A stretch of DNA of 64,000 nt from an uncultured Aquimarina sp. (GTDB lineage Bacteria > Bacteroidota > Bacteroidia > Flavobacteriales > Flavobacteriaceae): contig CANMSO010000001.1 of the NCBI GenBank assembly GCA_947500545.1, positions 310,001 to 374,000 on the forward strand, given 5' to 3'. A program made the translations under genes and the position numbers. Shown in pieces: positions 8,128-17,134 of this stretch (within the stretch, counting starts at the first letter, position 1; every line of letters starts with the position of its first letter). The notes beneath the pieces were generated by a model that was not told the DNA's origin, did not search any database, and saw nothing but the letters and a program-made list of their open reading frames with translations.

Positions 8128-8766
8128 TTATAATATTTCACTCAAAGATTTAATATCTAATTCATGACCTCCCGGATGAGTTCTGAATTCAATTTGTGGT
8201 AAAATCTCTTTTACTCGCCTTTTTTCTGCTTCAACTTTTTCTATTTCAAAATAGGGGTCTTTTTCTCCTACGATATGGGTGATTCTTGTTTCATTAGATA
8301 AAAAAGTGAAATCTTCTTTTTTCAATTCATGTGGGAAACCACCTGAGATGATTACAAAAGCATCACAGTGTATTTTACGACTGGCGATCCAACGACTTGC
8401 TATACTGGCTCCTTGCGAATATCCTAAAACAATAAGCTTAGTACCTTCTGGTATCTTTTCTTCCGCTAATATGGCGTCTACATACTCGAGTACGTTTTTA
8501 GTTTCGGTTTTTGTGTTTTCTTTGGTGAGCCAACTAGAACCAACTCGTCGATAATCTTCTCCTTTGTAATATTTAGAGGGTGCTTGCGGGGCTATAAAAT
8601 AATTTTCTTCTTTATCCAGGCTTTCAAATAACCTTATAAAATAACGACTTAGGTAACCTATACCATGAAAAATTAGCCAAACATTTTTTGTGTTTGAGTC
8701 TAAGTTATTCAGTGTAGAATAAGTGTTAACCGCTTGATATGTTATTTCTTTTTCTTTGGCATTCAT
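8128..8766 (-). CDS. Alpha/beta hydrolase, phospholipase/carboxylesterase type
   Basis: 212 residues. WLIFHGIGYLSRYF gives the oxyanion-hole region, and FIAPQAPSKYY resembles the APxAP strand of the carboxylesterase family. The catalytic triad is visible: Ser in LGYSQGAS (about 115-122), Asp in VGEKDPYF, and His in HPGGHELD near the end. There is no signal peptide, so it is probably a cytosolic carboxylesterase or thioesterase. It is on the same strand as the TetR/hydrolase cluster but 79 bases downstream, and may or may not belong to that transcript. Confidence 0.85.
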   Translation of the reverse strand: MNAKEKEITYQAVNTYSTLNNLDSNTKNVWLIFHGIGYLSRYFIRLFESLDKEENYFIAPQAPSKYYKGEDYRRVGSSWLTKENTKTETKNVLEYVDAILAEEKIPEGTKLIVLGYSQGASIASRWIASRKIHCDAFVIISGGFPHELKKEDFTFLSNETRITHIVGEKDPYFEIEKVEAEKRRVKEILPQIEFRTHPGGHELDIKSLSEIL

Positions 8767-8845
8767 AGTGTGTGATTAATGATCCTAGGTTTTTAGTATC
8801 TGAAATTTAATTATTTTATGCCTGGTATATTTGAATGGAAACAAT

Positions 8846-9697
8846 TTAGTTGATCTCAAACCAGTCATAAATAATAGGCCACAAGATATCTTGATTTTTC
8901 TTTCTAAAAAAATCAAAATGTCCAATTGTCTTTAAATTATAATCAACGGGTTTAATATGCTTTCTGGTTACATTAGCGTTACTATAGACTCGTTCACCTA
9001 AAATGTCAACGGATTTTTTTGGGGCAAATAAATCATCATCAATGCTTACTAATAGCATAGATTTTTTGATGTCTTTATAGTATGTATTTTTGTTCATTTT
9101 GGTAAAATGTAACATAGAGTCAGGGTGTAATAAGTAGGTGGCCCAGTCTTTAGCGGTTTTAGTAGTGAGCGGGCTGCCTAATCCAAACCAGCTAGATGGG
9201 TAATATCCTAATATTGAAGTAGTTAATGGTACAAAAAATTTAAAATTGAGATAAATAAGAAGTTGCATTTTTAATGCGAAATGTTTGTAATATCCAAATT
9301 GCGAAGCTATGGTAAGGTACTTATCATAGTATTGATAAGCGTCGCTAAATCCTATGCTGTTACCTCCAAAACTATGACCAATCATGTATTGAGTATTGTT
9401 GGGGAACTCTTCTCTTGTAAATTTAGAAACGGCCTTAAAATCTGCTGCCCAAGAAAAATACCCATGATCTTTTAGCGATTGTATACTTTGGGATATAGAA
9501 GATCCTATACCTCGATAATCAAATGTAAAAACATTGCATCCCTTTTGTGCTAAGTCTTGTGCAATATTAAAATAGAATTTTTGTGGTACTGCAACAGCCG
9601 GAGAAAAGACAATGGTTTTATTGTTGGGTGATGATGGAGTAAACTCATGAACAGAAATAGGATAACCATCAAATGAGCGAATAGTGTATGATTCCAT
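8846..9697 (-). CDS. Alpha/beta hydrolase
   Basis: 283 residues. The fold is shown by FTFDYRGIGSS (strand 4 and the following turn), the nucleophile elbow GHSFGGNS with Ser near residue 108, an acid candidate in SIDDDLF, and a C-terminal His in TIGHFDFFR. A hydrophobic lid lies between about 140 and 180. There is no signal peptide. Two bases separate it from the upstream hydrolase, making a tight operon with that gene and the TetR regulator. The substrate is unknown; lipid-like esters are a guess based on the hydrophobic lid. Confidence 0.87.
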   Translation of the reverse strand: MESYTIRSFDGYPISVHEFTPSSPNNKTIVFSPAVAVPQKFYFNIAQDLAQKGCNVFTFDYRGIGSSISQSIQSLKDHGYFSWAADFKAVSKFTREEFPNNTQYMIGHSFGGNSIGFSDAYQYYDKYLTIASQFGYYKHFALKMQLLIYLNFKFFVPLTTSILGYYPSSWFGLGSPLTTKTAKDWATYLLHPDSMLHFTKMNKNTYYKDIKKSMLLVSIDDDLFAPKKSVDILGERVYSNANVTRKHIKPVDYNLKTIGHFDFFRKKNQDILWPIIYDWFEIN

Positions 9698-9699
9698 TT

Positions 9700-10518
9700 T
9701 TATTGTATTTGTGTTTTTATCTGAGCGTCAAAAAAGGATACTATCTTACTGAAATATTGATCCCGTGCAGGAGATTTTGGTATTTGTGCATGTTTTGCAT
9801 TGGAAATGACGTGCACCTCTGAAGGAACAGGTATGGCTTTGCTAAAAAGCTCTCCAGCATTGTTTTTTACAAAATCATCATTATCCAGGTAAATAAAGAG
9901 GACTTTTTTAAGGCTATGAGCTTCTTTAATTCTATCAATCATACAAATCTTCTGTTTAAGCCTCGGGTTTAGAAATCCCATGATTTTTAAAATGTTGTTT
10001 GCTAATGGAAATTTTATCCAGAACTCTTCAAGAGTATTTGCTGCACTTTCTACAATTGCAAATTCATAATTGTGATCCTCGGCAAAAGCTATTGTTGCCC
10101 ATTGCCCTCCTAGAGATATACCTAAATACCCTAATGGAGCGTTAGGAAATATTTCTTTGGCTACTTTTCCGGCCGAAATAATGTCTTTATGATAGAAAAA
10201 ATTTCCAATCTCACTTTCTCCAAATCCATTAATATCAAAAACCAAAACATTGTAACCGTTGTCTCTAAGGATGTCGGCATATCCATTTTTTAAATAATAC
10301 CCTTTGGCTTCCTTTCCCATAGGGTGTCCCAAAACAATAGTTGCTTTGGTCGTATCTAATTTAGAGTTTGCATGTAACCCTTTTAGTAAGGCTCCGGAAT
10401 TACTCTTGAAAGATATTGCAGTCCAGTCAGTTTGAGAAGCTGGAGGTAATGGGTTTTTCCACTCAACCATGAATCTTCCGAAAAAAGGTTTTTTCATTAA
10501 CTTATAATATGTTTTCAT
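9700..10518 (-). CDS. Alpha/beta hydrolase (serine hydrolase-like)
   Basis: 272 residues. Core motifs are VLGHPMGKEAKGYYL, NVLVFDINGFGESE, and the nucleophile elbow GISLGGQW (Ser near 145). An acid candidate sits in IYLDNDDFV and a His in SNAKHAQIP. The gene overlaps the upstream TetR gene by four bases (ATGA), so translation is coupled. It forms a regulator-hydrolase-hydrolase operon, and its expression should follow relief of TetR repression. The natural substrate is unknown. Confidence 0.87.
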   Translation of the reverse strand: MKTYYKLMKKPFFGRFMVEWKNPLPPASQTDWTAISFKSNSGALLKGLHANSKLDTTKATIVLGHPMGKEAKGYYLKNGYADILRDNGYNVLVFDINGFGESEIGNFFYHKDIISAGKVAKEIFPNAPLGYLGISLGGQWATIAFAEDHNYEFAIVESAANTLEEFWIKFPLANNILKIMGFLNPRLKQKICMIDRIKEAHSLKKVLFIYLDNDDFVKNNAGELFSKAIPVPSEVHVISNAKHAQIPKSPARDQYFSKIVSFFDAQIKTQIQ

Positions 10519-11081
10519 GACTTAAGTAATATTATTTTTTCCATTCTGGAAATCGCATTGTTTAAATATTTTTGATCATCATAGATTCGCATCAATAAAA
10601 TACCTCCCTCTATATCTTGAACAATTTGTTCAGCAAGAATAACCGATTGCTGTTTGGTGTAGTTTGGTTCTAAAAGCAATTGTAACCCTGAAATAAAATT
10701 TTTGAAAAACCCCTGAATCTCTCCTTTGTAAGTAGGGTTAAGATGAATGGTTTCTAGAGCAGTGTTGGCCATAATGCAACCACCGTCAAAGGTTTTGAAC
10801 ATTTTATCGATAAGTGCATAGATGTTTTTAAGTTTCTCATCTATACTTACCTTAGGATTTTTGATGGTCTTAAAAAGATTGTACTCAAAATAACTATTTA
10901 CAGTCATCAGGACCTCTTTAATAAGTTGTTCTTTATTACTGAAATAGTAATAAAAATGAGATTTCTGGATACCACATGCTTTTGCTAATTCACTCATACT
11001 GCTCTGGCATACACCTCGTTGCCGTAGTACCGGAATTACTTTTTTAAGAACTTCTTGTTTTGATGTTTTTATTTTAGGCAT
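10515..11081 (-). CDS. TetR/AcrR family transcriptional regulator
   Basis: 188 residues. The N-terminal HTH (about 8-55) is clear: KKVIPVLRQRGVCQSSMSEL, then CGIQKSHFYYYFSNKEQLI, the TetR recognition helix and its YYYF turn. The C-terminal ligand domain includes a CIMANTALE segment, reminiscent of the TetR_C_6 group of regulators. A GAACGTTC dyad lies 9 bases upstream of its start. It heads a three-gene operon with two alpha/beta hydrolases and probably represses it until a small ligand binds. Confidence 0.92.
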   Translation of the reverse strand: MPKIKTSKQEVLKKVIPVLRQRGVCQSSMSELAKACGIQKSHFYYYFSNKEQLIKEVLMTVNSYFEYNLFKTIKNPKVSIDEKLKNIYALIDKMFKTFDGGCIMANTALETIHLNPTYKGEIQGFFKNFISGLQLLLEPNYTKQQSVILAEQIVQDIEGGILLMRIYDDQKYLNNAISRMEKIILLKS

Positions 11082-11089
11082 ATTTTATT

Positions 11090-11100
11090 GAACGTTCGTT
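11090..11100. promoter_or_regulatory. Candidate TetR operator
   Basis: The perfect dyad GAACGTTC (11090-11097), extended to AACGTTCGTT, lies just upstream of the TetR start codon. It is downstream of a near-consensus minus-strand -7 box (TATATTTA, complement of 11112-11119). Placement between promoter and start fits autorepression. The distance to the divergent thioesterase gene is about 70 bp. Confidence 0.55.
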
Positions 11101-11171
11101 AAAATAATAAATAAATATAGTTAGAATTTTTAATACTCATTGTTTATTTTTACTTAAAATTTGAAATCTAA

Positions 11172-11597
11172 ATGAATTTAACAGAAGAAGAAATACTACA
11201 ACAATGTGCGAAAATGTGCGAAAATACACTTATGCAAACATTGGAAATCTCTTTTTGTGAAGTGGGCAAAGATTACTTAGTTGCTAAAATGCCAGTAACA
11301 CCCAGAGTGCATCAACCAGATGGTGTTTTACATGGCGGGGCGATGGTTGCTTTAGCAGAAAGTGTTGGTAGCGCCGCTTCTTATATATTTTTGAATTCAA
11401 AAGACTTTTATATCAGAGGTATTGAGATTTCTGCAAATCATGTAAAAAGTATTGATAAAGGCTATGTTTTTGCTAAGGCAGAAATTGTACATCCGGGTAG
11501 GACAACTCAGCTTTGGGATATCAAAATACGAGATGAAAAAAACACCTTGATTTCTGTGGTAAAGCTTACTACAATTGCACTTCCAAAATCAAAATAG
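11172..11597 (+). CDS. PaaI/YdiI-type hotdog thioesterase, probable DHNA-CoA thioesterase
   Basis: 141 residues, a single hotdog fold. HQPDGVLHGGAMVALAESVG carries the family's His-Gly-Gly motif and the catalytic acidic residue (Glu of ALAES). The gene ends one base before menF, and menD follows. In this context the most likely reaction is hydrolysis of 1,4-dihydroxy-2-naphthoyl-CoA to DHNA in menaquinone synthesis (the MenI/YdiI role). The fold is seen directly; the substrate is inferred from the neighbours. A general acyl-CoA thioesterase is the alternative. Confidence 0.88.
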   Translation: MNLTEEEILQQCAKMCENTLMQTLEISFCEVGKDYLVAKMPVTPRVHQPDGVLHGGAMVALAESVGSAASYIFLNSKDFYIRGIEISANHVKSIDKGYVFAKAEIVHPGRTTQLWDIKIRDEKNTLISVVKLTTIALPKSK

Positions 11598-11598
11598 T

Positions 11599-12687
11599 AT
11601 GGACTTAGATACTGTTTATACTAAGATTCAAAATCAATTAAACAATTATCTGCCATTTGTTATTTATCGCAAAGCAGATTCAAATGAATTAAATATTTTT
11701 CTTCAAGATAGCAACCAGCTTTTTAAGGCTGAAGACTATACGGTGTCCGGATTTGTTTTTGCTCCTTTTGATAATTCAAAAAAAGCAGTGCTCATTCCTT
11801 CAGAATGTAGTGAGCATTATTGTATTGAAATTCCAAAACAAGATGCTTTTCAGAGAGATAATATATCAGGAAAGTATCAAAATAGTATAGGAAATTCAGG
11901 GCCCAAGGATAAACATAAGCAATTAGTGAAAAAAGGTATCAAAGCCATAGGGTTGGGTGATTTCAAAAAGGTGGTGTTATCTCGAAAAGAAGAAATTTCA
12001 GCACAAAATTCTTTTGATGGTCTGCGAATTTTTAAAAAAATGGTAGATTATTATCCAAAAGCCTTTGTGTACTATTGGTTTCACCCAAAAGTTGGTTCTT
12101 GGTTAGGGGCCACTCCAGAAACACTTTTGTATAGTACTGGTGATCAGTTTTCTACTATGGCTCTTGCTGGTACACAACCCTATACATCGAATGATAAAGT
12201 ATCCTGGGCCGATAAAGAATTAGAAGAGCAGGAAATGGTGACAGATTTCATATTAAAAGAATTATCTCCTATTGCTGGTAATATAGTTTCCTCAAAAACC
12301 TATACACACAGGGCGGGTACTTTATTGCACTTAAGAACGGATATCAAAGGAGATTTGGATGGAAATGCTGCAGGATTTGAAAATGTGCTTAAAATATTGC
12401 ATCCCACACCAGCTGTTTGTGGATTACCCAAAAAGGATGCGAAAGCCTTTATAATAAGGCACGAAGGATATGATAGGAAATTTTACACTGGTTTTTTAGG
12501 AGAACTTAATATGAATAAGAAAGGAAAGACAGAATCTAATTTATTTGTAAACCTACGATGTATGGAGCTGAAAAAGAATAAAGCTATTCTTTTCGTTGGT
12601 GGAGGAATCACAAAGGACTCTGTTCCAGAAAAAGAGTGGGAGGAGACCGTTAGAAAAACGGAGACTATGAAAAAAGTGTTGTTTTAA
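11599..12687 (+). CDS. menF: Isochorismate synthase
   Basis: 362 residues from the ATG at 11599. An in-frame TTG at 11575 inside the thioesterase gene is unlikely. It converts chorismate to isochorismate, the entry step to menaquinone. Chorismate-enzyme motifs are present: FKKVVLSRKEE, GSWLGATPETLL, MALAGTQPY, HPTPAVCGLPKKDA and FYTGFLGEL. The C-terminal segment LRCMELKKNKAILFVGGGI carries the conserved acid-rich metal site region nearby. It is one base from the thioesterase stop and 55 bases before menD. A siderophore role (EntC/DhbC) is possible in principle, but menD adjacency argues for menaquinone. Confidence 0.95.
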   Translation: MDLDTVYTKIQNQLNNYLPFVIYRKADSNELNIFLQDSNQLFKAEDYTVSGFVFAPFDNSKKAVLIPSECSEHYCIEIPKQDAFQRDNISGKYQNSIGNSGPKDKHKQLVKKGIKAIGLGDFKKVVLSRKEEISAQNSFDGLRIFKKMVDYYPKAFVYYWFHPKVGSWLGATPETLLYSTGDQFSTMALAGTQPYTSNDKVSWADKELEEQEMVTDFILKELSPIAGNIVSSKTYTHRAGTLLHLRTDIKGDLDGNAAGFENVLKILHPTPAVCGLPKKDAKAFIIRHEGYDRKFYTGFLGELNMNKKGKTESNLFVNLRCMELKKNKAILFVGGGITKDSVPEKEWEETVRKTETMKKVLF

Positions 12688-12702
12688 ATTACTTCAAAAA
12701 CG

Positions 12703-12734
12703 TTGGCTTAAATTATTATGATATTGTAATTTAG
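12703..12734 (+). promoter_or_regulatory. Possible promoter for menD
   Basis: TTG at 12703-12705, a 21-base spacer, then TAATTTAG at 12727-12734, one mismatch from TAnnTTTG. It ends nine bases before the menD ATG, so any leader would be very short. Confidence 0.4.
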
Positions 12735-12742
12735 CACATCGA

Positions 12743-14467
12743 ATGAAAACACGCTTGTACTCAAAAATACCTTTAGCTCAAACCATTGTCGCCTTGTGTG
12801 AAGCAAAAGGAATTAATCATATTGTAATTTCTCCAGGATCTCGTAATGCACCACTTACTATAGGTTTTAGTGAACATAATGATATTCAATGTTATAGTAT
12901 CGTTGATGAACGATGTGCTGCATTTTTTGCATTAGGTATCGCTCAGCAAATCCAAAAACCTGTAGCATTGGTATGTACTTCGGGTAGTGCTTTGTTAAAT
13001 TACTATCCTGCAATTGCAGAGGCGTTTTACAGTGATATCCCATTGGTTGTATTAAGTGCTGATCGACCAATTGAGCGCATAGATATTGGTGATGGGCAAA
13101 CGATTCGACAAAAAAATGTTTTTGAAAATCATATCCTGTATTCTGCAAACTTGTATTCAGAAATAGTTGCAGAAACTAAGATTGAGGATGTTAAAGTACG
13201 ACAAAAGCAACGTGAGGCTCAGAAACATAATGAACGAGAGATTAATTTAGCGTTGAATATGGCAATTGAAAAAAGAGGGCCTGTTCATATTAATGTACCA
13301 TTCTATGAGCCGTTGTATGATACAATCACTGATCCCACGGTTTTTCCAAAAAATATACCGGTAGAATATTCTCAATATAATATTACAGATGAGCTGCAAG
13401 AAGAGATGCTTTTATCTTGGAATCAAGCAAAACGAAAAATGGTTCTTATTGGAGTTAATTCACCAGGAAGTGTTGATCTACAGTGGATAAAAAGTCTTGC
13501 GAATGATCCTTCTGTTTTGGTGTTAACAGAAACTACTTCGAATATTCATCATTCATCGCATATAAATTGTATTGATCAATTAATAACTTCTTTAACCAAA
13601 GATGAATTTAGAAGTTTACAGCCAGAAATCCTTGTTACAATAGGAGGGATGGTAGTTTCAAAAAGAATCAAAGCTTTTTTACGAGAATATCAACCACAAT
13701 CTCATTGGCATATCGATGCTAAAAAAGCATATGACACCTATTTTTGTCTTTCGGAACATATAAAATTAAAACCGAATTCTTTTTTCTCTGATTTCTTACC
13801 AAGAACTATACTTGTACCAAGTGAGTATAAATCCTTCTGGATGGCCGTAAGAGAGCAAAGAAGAGCAAAACATGAAGAGTACCTAAGTGAGGTTCAATTT
13901 ACGGACTTGAAGGCTTTTGAAGTGATTTTTGATAAAATCCCCGACAACCAAGCGATTCAACTAAGTAATAGTTCGACCGTAAGGTATGCACAATTGTTTT
14001 CACTAAACCCTTCGTTTAAAGTTTTTTGTAATAGAGGAACAAGTGGTATAGATGGAAGCACATCTACGGCTATAGGTGCAGCTCTGGCTTCTGGAGTTCC
14101 AACAACACTAATAACAGGTGATCTTAGTTTCTTTTACGATAGCAATGCCTTGTGGAACGACCATATTCCGTCTAATTTCAAAATTATAGTCATTAATAAT
14201 CAAGGAGGAGGTATTTTTAGAATCCTGCCTGGAAAAGAAGAAAGTGAAAACTTTGGCAGATATTTTGAAACGAAACATAATCTAACGGCCAAGCAGCTAA
14301 GTAAAATGTTTGATTTTTCTTATAGCTCTGCTAGTACATTAGAAGGTGTGTTTAGTGGTGTTGAAGAAATGTATAATAACAATAATACACCTCAATTACT
14401 CGAGGTTTTTACTCCTAGAGTAAAAAATGACAGTGCGTTAATCGGTTATTTTAGGCATTTCATCTAA
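12743..14467 (+). CDS. menD: 2-succinyl-5-enolpyruvyl-6-hydroxy-3-cyclohexene-1-carboxylate synthase
   Basis: 574 residues. This thiamine-diphosphate enzyme joins isochorismate and 2-oxoglutarate in menaquinone synthesis. Motifs in order: ISPGSRNAPLT (N-terminal Pyr domain), TSGSALLNYYPAIAEA, LSADRP, DGQTIRQ, NRGTSGIDGSTSTAIGAA, then ITGDLSFFYDSNALWN (the GD...N cofactor motif) and INNQGGGIFRILPG. Length is normal. It follows menF on the same strand. Identification is secure. Confidence 0.97.
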   Translation: MKTRLYSKIPLAQTIVALCEAKGINHIVISPGSRNAPLTIGFSEHNDIQCYSIVDERCAAFFALGIAQQIQKPVALVCTSGSALLNYYPAIAEAFYSDIPLVVLSADRPIERIDIGDGQTIRQKNVFENHILYSANLYSEIVAETKIEDVKVRQKQREAQKHNEREINLALNMAIEKRGPVHINVPFYEPLYDTITDPTVFPKNIPVEYSQYNITDELQEEMLLSWNQAKRKMVLIGVNSPGSVDLQWIKSLANDPSVLVLTETTSNIHHSSHINCIDQLITSLTKDEFRSLQPEILVTIGGMVVSKRIKAFLREYQPQSHWHIDAKKAYDTYFCLSEHIKLKPNSFFSDFLPRTILVPSEYKSFWMAVREQRRAKHEEYLSEVQFTDLKAFEVIFDKIPDNQAIQLSNSSTVRYAQLFSLNPSFKVFCNRGTSGIDGSTSTAIGAALASGVPTTLITGDLSFFYDSNALWNDHIPSNFKIIVINNQGGGIFRILPGKEESENFGRYFETKHNLTAKQLSKMFDFSYSSASTLEGVFSGVEEMYNNNNTPQLLEVFTPRVKNDSALIGYFRHFI

Positions 14468-14569
14468 ATTCAGTGGTTTAATACAATTTTTCATCTTATA
14501 ATTCAATTATAATTATTCTATATTTGAGAAACAATTGAAATTAACTAAAACCTAAAACATTATCATCTT

Positions 14570-14911
14570 ATGAGTAAAAGAGACGAATTAATCGCTAAAT
14601 ACGCTGCTGATATCAAAGATAAAATTGGTCAGACACCGGATATGGATTTGTTGACTAAAGTAACAATCGGTTGTGGACCATCAATTTATAATGCTGATGC
14701 TGCTACTGTATCTGGTAGTGATCAAAGTGAATTAGATACAGTTAAGAAAAATTTCTTAATGAAAAAATTAGGGCTTTCTGATGGACCAAAATTGGATGAA
14801 GCTATTGGTGCAGTAATGGAAAAGTATGGTAAATCTAACCGTAACAAATACAGAGCTGTAGTATATTATCTTTTGACAAAACATTTTGGAAAAGAATCTA
14901 TTTACAAATAG
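14570..14911 (+). CDS. DUF2853 family protein
   Basis: 113 residues, small, soluble, mostly helical. The sequence KYAADIKDKIGQTPDMDLL, then TIGCGPSIYNADAATVSG, and a Lys-rich end (KYRAVVYYLLTKHFG) match my recollection of the DUF2853 family, whose function is unknown. It has its own 100-base upstream gap and a strong hairpin downstream, so it is probably monocistronic. Its place between menD and cvfB says little about its job. Confidence 0.8.
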   Translation: MSKRDELIAKYAADIKDKIGQTPDMDLLTKVTIGCGPSIYNADAATVSGSDQSELDTVKKNFLMKKLGLSDGPKLDEAIGAVMEKYGKSNRNKYRAVVYYLLTKHFGKESIYK

Positions 14912-14929
14912 AATTATATGTCTATATAC

Positions 14930-14961
14930 AAAAAAGGTGTTCAAAAATGAACACCTTTTTT
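14930..14961 (+). terminator. Intrinsic terminator after the DUF2853 gene
   Basis: A perfect 13-bp stem (14931-14943 with 14948-14960), a four-A loop and a T-run at the 3' side. Confidence 0.92.
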
Positions 14962-14994
14962 GTTGAAATATGATTAACAGGAAGATTAAAGAAT

Positions 14995-15002
14995 TATCTT
15001 TG
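14995..15002 (+). promoter_or_regulatory. Putative -7 box for cvfB
   Basis: TATCTTTG matches TAnnTTTG, 18 bases before the ATG. It follows the preceding terminator immediately, so this is the only space available for a cvfB promoter. No clear -33 element. Confidence 0.5.
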
Positions 15003-15020
15003 CGCAAAAAATAAGAATAC

Positions 15021-15854
15021 ATGCTTAAGCTTGGTGAATATAATATGTTAGAGGTTGTAAGAGAAAGAGATCAAGGAGTTTATCTTTGTGATGAAGAAGG
15101 TAATGATGTCTTATTGCCAAATAAGTATGTACCCGAAGAATTTAAAATAAGAGATGTTTTAAAAGTATTTGTATATCTGGATAGTTCAGAGCGTATTGTC
15201 GCTACTACTTTGGAGCCTTATGTCACTGTTAATTCTTTCGCTTATTTGAAATGTACCAGTGTGTCAGAAATAGGAGCTTTTCTGGATTGGGGACTTGAGA
15301 AGGATCTTTTTGTTCCATTCAAAGAACAATCTTCAAAAATGCGAGTTGGAAGCTGGTATCTTATTTATGCTTACTTAGACGAAAAAACAGATAGGTTGGT
15401 AGCTTCAAGCAAAACAAATGCATTTTTAGATAATTCATTAGTGTTGTTGTCTTCTTATGATGAAGTAGATCTTATTGCATCACATGCCTCACCTCAAGGG
15501 TGGAATATGATTGTTAACCAAAAACATCTTGGACTGGTTTATGCAGACGAGATTTTTCAAAAGCTTACTCCTGGGGATCAACTAAAGGGGTATGTTAAAA
15601 AAGTAAGACCCGATGGTAAAATTGACCTTACACTTCAAAAACATGGGTTTAGAGGAATAGAACCAAATGCTGCACAAATCTTAAAAGAGCTAGAAGCTAA
15701 CGGAGGCTTTATTGATTTAAATGATAAGTCTGATCCTGAAGATATCAAAGAAGTATTTCAGCTAAGTAAAAAAAGCTTTAAAAAAGCTATTGGAACATTA
15801 TACAAAGCTAGAAAAATCACGATCGAAAAAGACGGGATACGCCTTGTAGAATAA
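15021..15854 (+). CDS. cvfB: S1-domain RNA-binding protein of the CvfB family
   Basis: 277 residues. It has tandem S1/OB domains: residues 1-60 (LGEYNMLEVVRERDQGVYL), 65-130 (SVSEIGAFLDWGLEKDLFVP, the signature of CvfB S1 domains) and 140-210 (GDQLKGYVKKVRPDGKIDL). A C-terminal winged-helix domain follows (DPEDIKEVFQLSKKSFKKAI). CvfB proteins bind RNA and influence virulence factors or general expression in Firmicutes; the role in Bacteroidota is not established. It has its own -7 box and no close partner gene. Confidence 0.9.
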   Translation: MLKLGEYNMLEVVRERDQGVYLCDEEGNDVLLPNKYVPEEFKIRDVLKVFVYLDSSERIVATTLEPYVTVNSFAYLKCTSVSEIGAFLDWGLEKDLFVPFKEQSSKMRVGSWYLIYAYLDEKTDRLVASSKTNAFLDNSLVLLSSYDEVDLIASHASPQGWNMIVNQKHLGLVYADEIFQKLTPGDQLKGYVKKVRPDGKIDLTLQKHGFRGIEPNAAQILKELEANGGFIDLNDKSDPEDIKEVFQLSKKSFKKAIGTLYKARKITIEKDGIRLVE

Positions 15855-16153
15855 TCTACGATATTTGATTTTGTTATCTTAGAATCTGTGGTTCATGCAA
15901 AGTAGATTGCATAAATCATCACACATGGTGTATGAAATAATTTACTGTATTTTCTATAACTTCAATAATCTCATAGAAAGTTGCACTAATGCTACTTTTA
16001 TATGAGGAGATTTCACTCTACTGTTACAGTTTTTGAGTATTCTGGTTTCTAACAAAAAATAAATCGTTTTTTTAATCGTTAGAGATCAGAGTGAATATTT
16101 TGTTAAATTTATATTCTCAAACTAAATAATTTCAACTACTTAACCTTTTATTG

Positions 16154-17134
16154 ATGGTTCTTCTATGCAAAAAAATAGCCGAAGCCAAATGGTTTCAACA
16201 TTTTATTATCGCCGTAATTATACTAGCTGGAGTTTTAGTAGGTATACAGACCTATGGTGATGAGGTAGCACATTGGACTCAAATTATTGATGCACTAGAT
16301 TGGATTATTTTAATCATTTTTACTTTAGAGGTTTTTATAAAAATTACTGCAGAGGGCAATCAACCTCAGAATTATTTTAAGGATGCCTGGAACTTATTCG
16401 ACTTCTTTATTGTAGCAGCTTGCTTTGCCGGTCCTTTTCTAGGAGATAATGCAGAGTTTCTTCCTGTCTTACGATTGATACGTATTCTTAGAGTATTTAA
16501 ATTGGTGACTGCGCTTCCCGAATTACAACTTATAGTAGGCGCACTTCTGCGCAGTATTCCTTCTATGGCTTATATTAGTTTATTGTTGGGTTTATTGTTT
16601 TATATCTATGGGGCTATGGCAGTGTTCTTATTTGGAGATAATGATCCAATACATTTTGCAAATTTACAAAGAGGGATATTATCTCTATTTAGAGTAATAA
16701 CTCTAGAGGACTGGACAGATATCATGTACATCAATATGTATGGATGTGACAGTTATGGTTATGGTGGTAATGAGGCACTGTGCACTAATCCATCAAGGTC
16801 TCCAATACTCGCATCTTTATTCTTTGTGTCATTTGTATTAATTGGAACTATGATTGTACTTAATTTATTTATAGGCGTGATTATGAATGGGATGGATGAA
16901 ATGAAAGCCGAAACCGAAATAAAAGCTAAAGTAAAAAGGAAGAATAAAGAACAAGGAACCGATTTAAAGAATGAAATGCATCTCTTAATAGATAAAGTGG
17001 ATTCCTTAAAAGAAGAATTAAGTTTACTTACACATCTTTATGATCAGGAAAAAAATGGGAAGTCAATTATAAACGGTTTACCAAAACAAGTAAATGGGGA
17101 AACAAGAGAGGTTCTTAATAAGCCAACCCGGTAA
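16154..17134 (+). CDS. Voltage-gated cation channel subunit (bacterial NaChBac-like)
   Basis: 326 residues from the ATG at 16154 (a TTG at 16151 directly precedes it). Six-helix plan: S1 about 14-32; S2 46-63 with Glu59; S3 80-96 with Asp83; S4 with gating charges R107, R110, R113, K116 at every third position; S5 139-160; a pore loop; S6 217-244; then a charged cytoplasmic coiled-coil tail (about 250-300), as in the tetrameric channels. The selectivity filter is TLEDWTD (183-189; bases 16700-16720), more acidic than the sodium-channel form TLESW. Cys198 and Cys210 lie in the extended loop after the filter. It sits alone, converging on a secreted-protein gene. Confidence 0.93.
   Translation: MVLLCKKIAEAKWFQHFIIAVIILAGVLVGIQTYGDEVAHWTQIIDALDWIILIIFTLEVFIKITAEGNQPQNYFKDAWNLFDFFIVAACFAGPFLGDNAEFLPVLRLIRILRVFKLVTALPELQLIVGALLRSIPSMAYISLLLGLLFYIYGAMAVFLFGDNDPIHFANLQRGILSLFRVITLEDWTDIMYINMYGCDSYGYGGNEALCTNPSRSPILASLFFVSFVLIGTMIVLNLFIGVIMNGMDEMKAETEIKAKVKRKNKEQGTDLKNEMHLLIDKVDSLKEELSLLTHLYDQEKNGKSIINGLPKQVNGETREVLNKPTR

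Noticed and set aside
11575..11598. TTG start for menF inside the thioesterase gene
   Set aside because: It would need translation from within the neighbouring gene, and the ATG at 11599 follows the thioesterase stop by one base.
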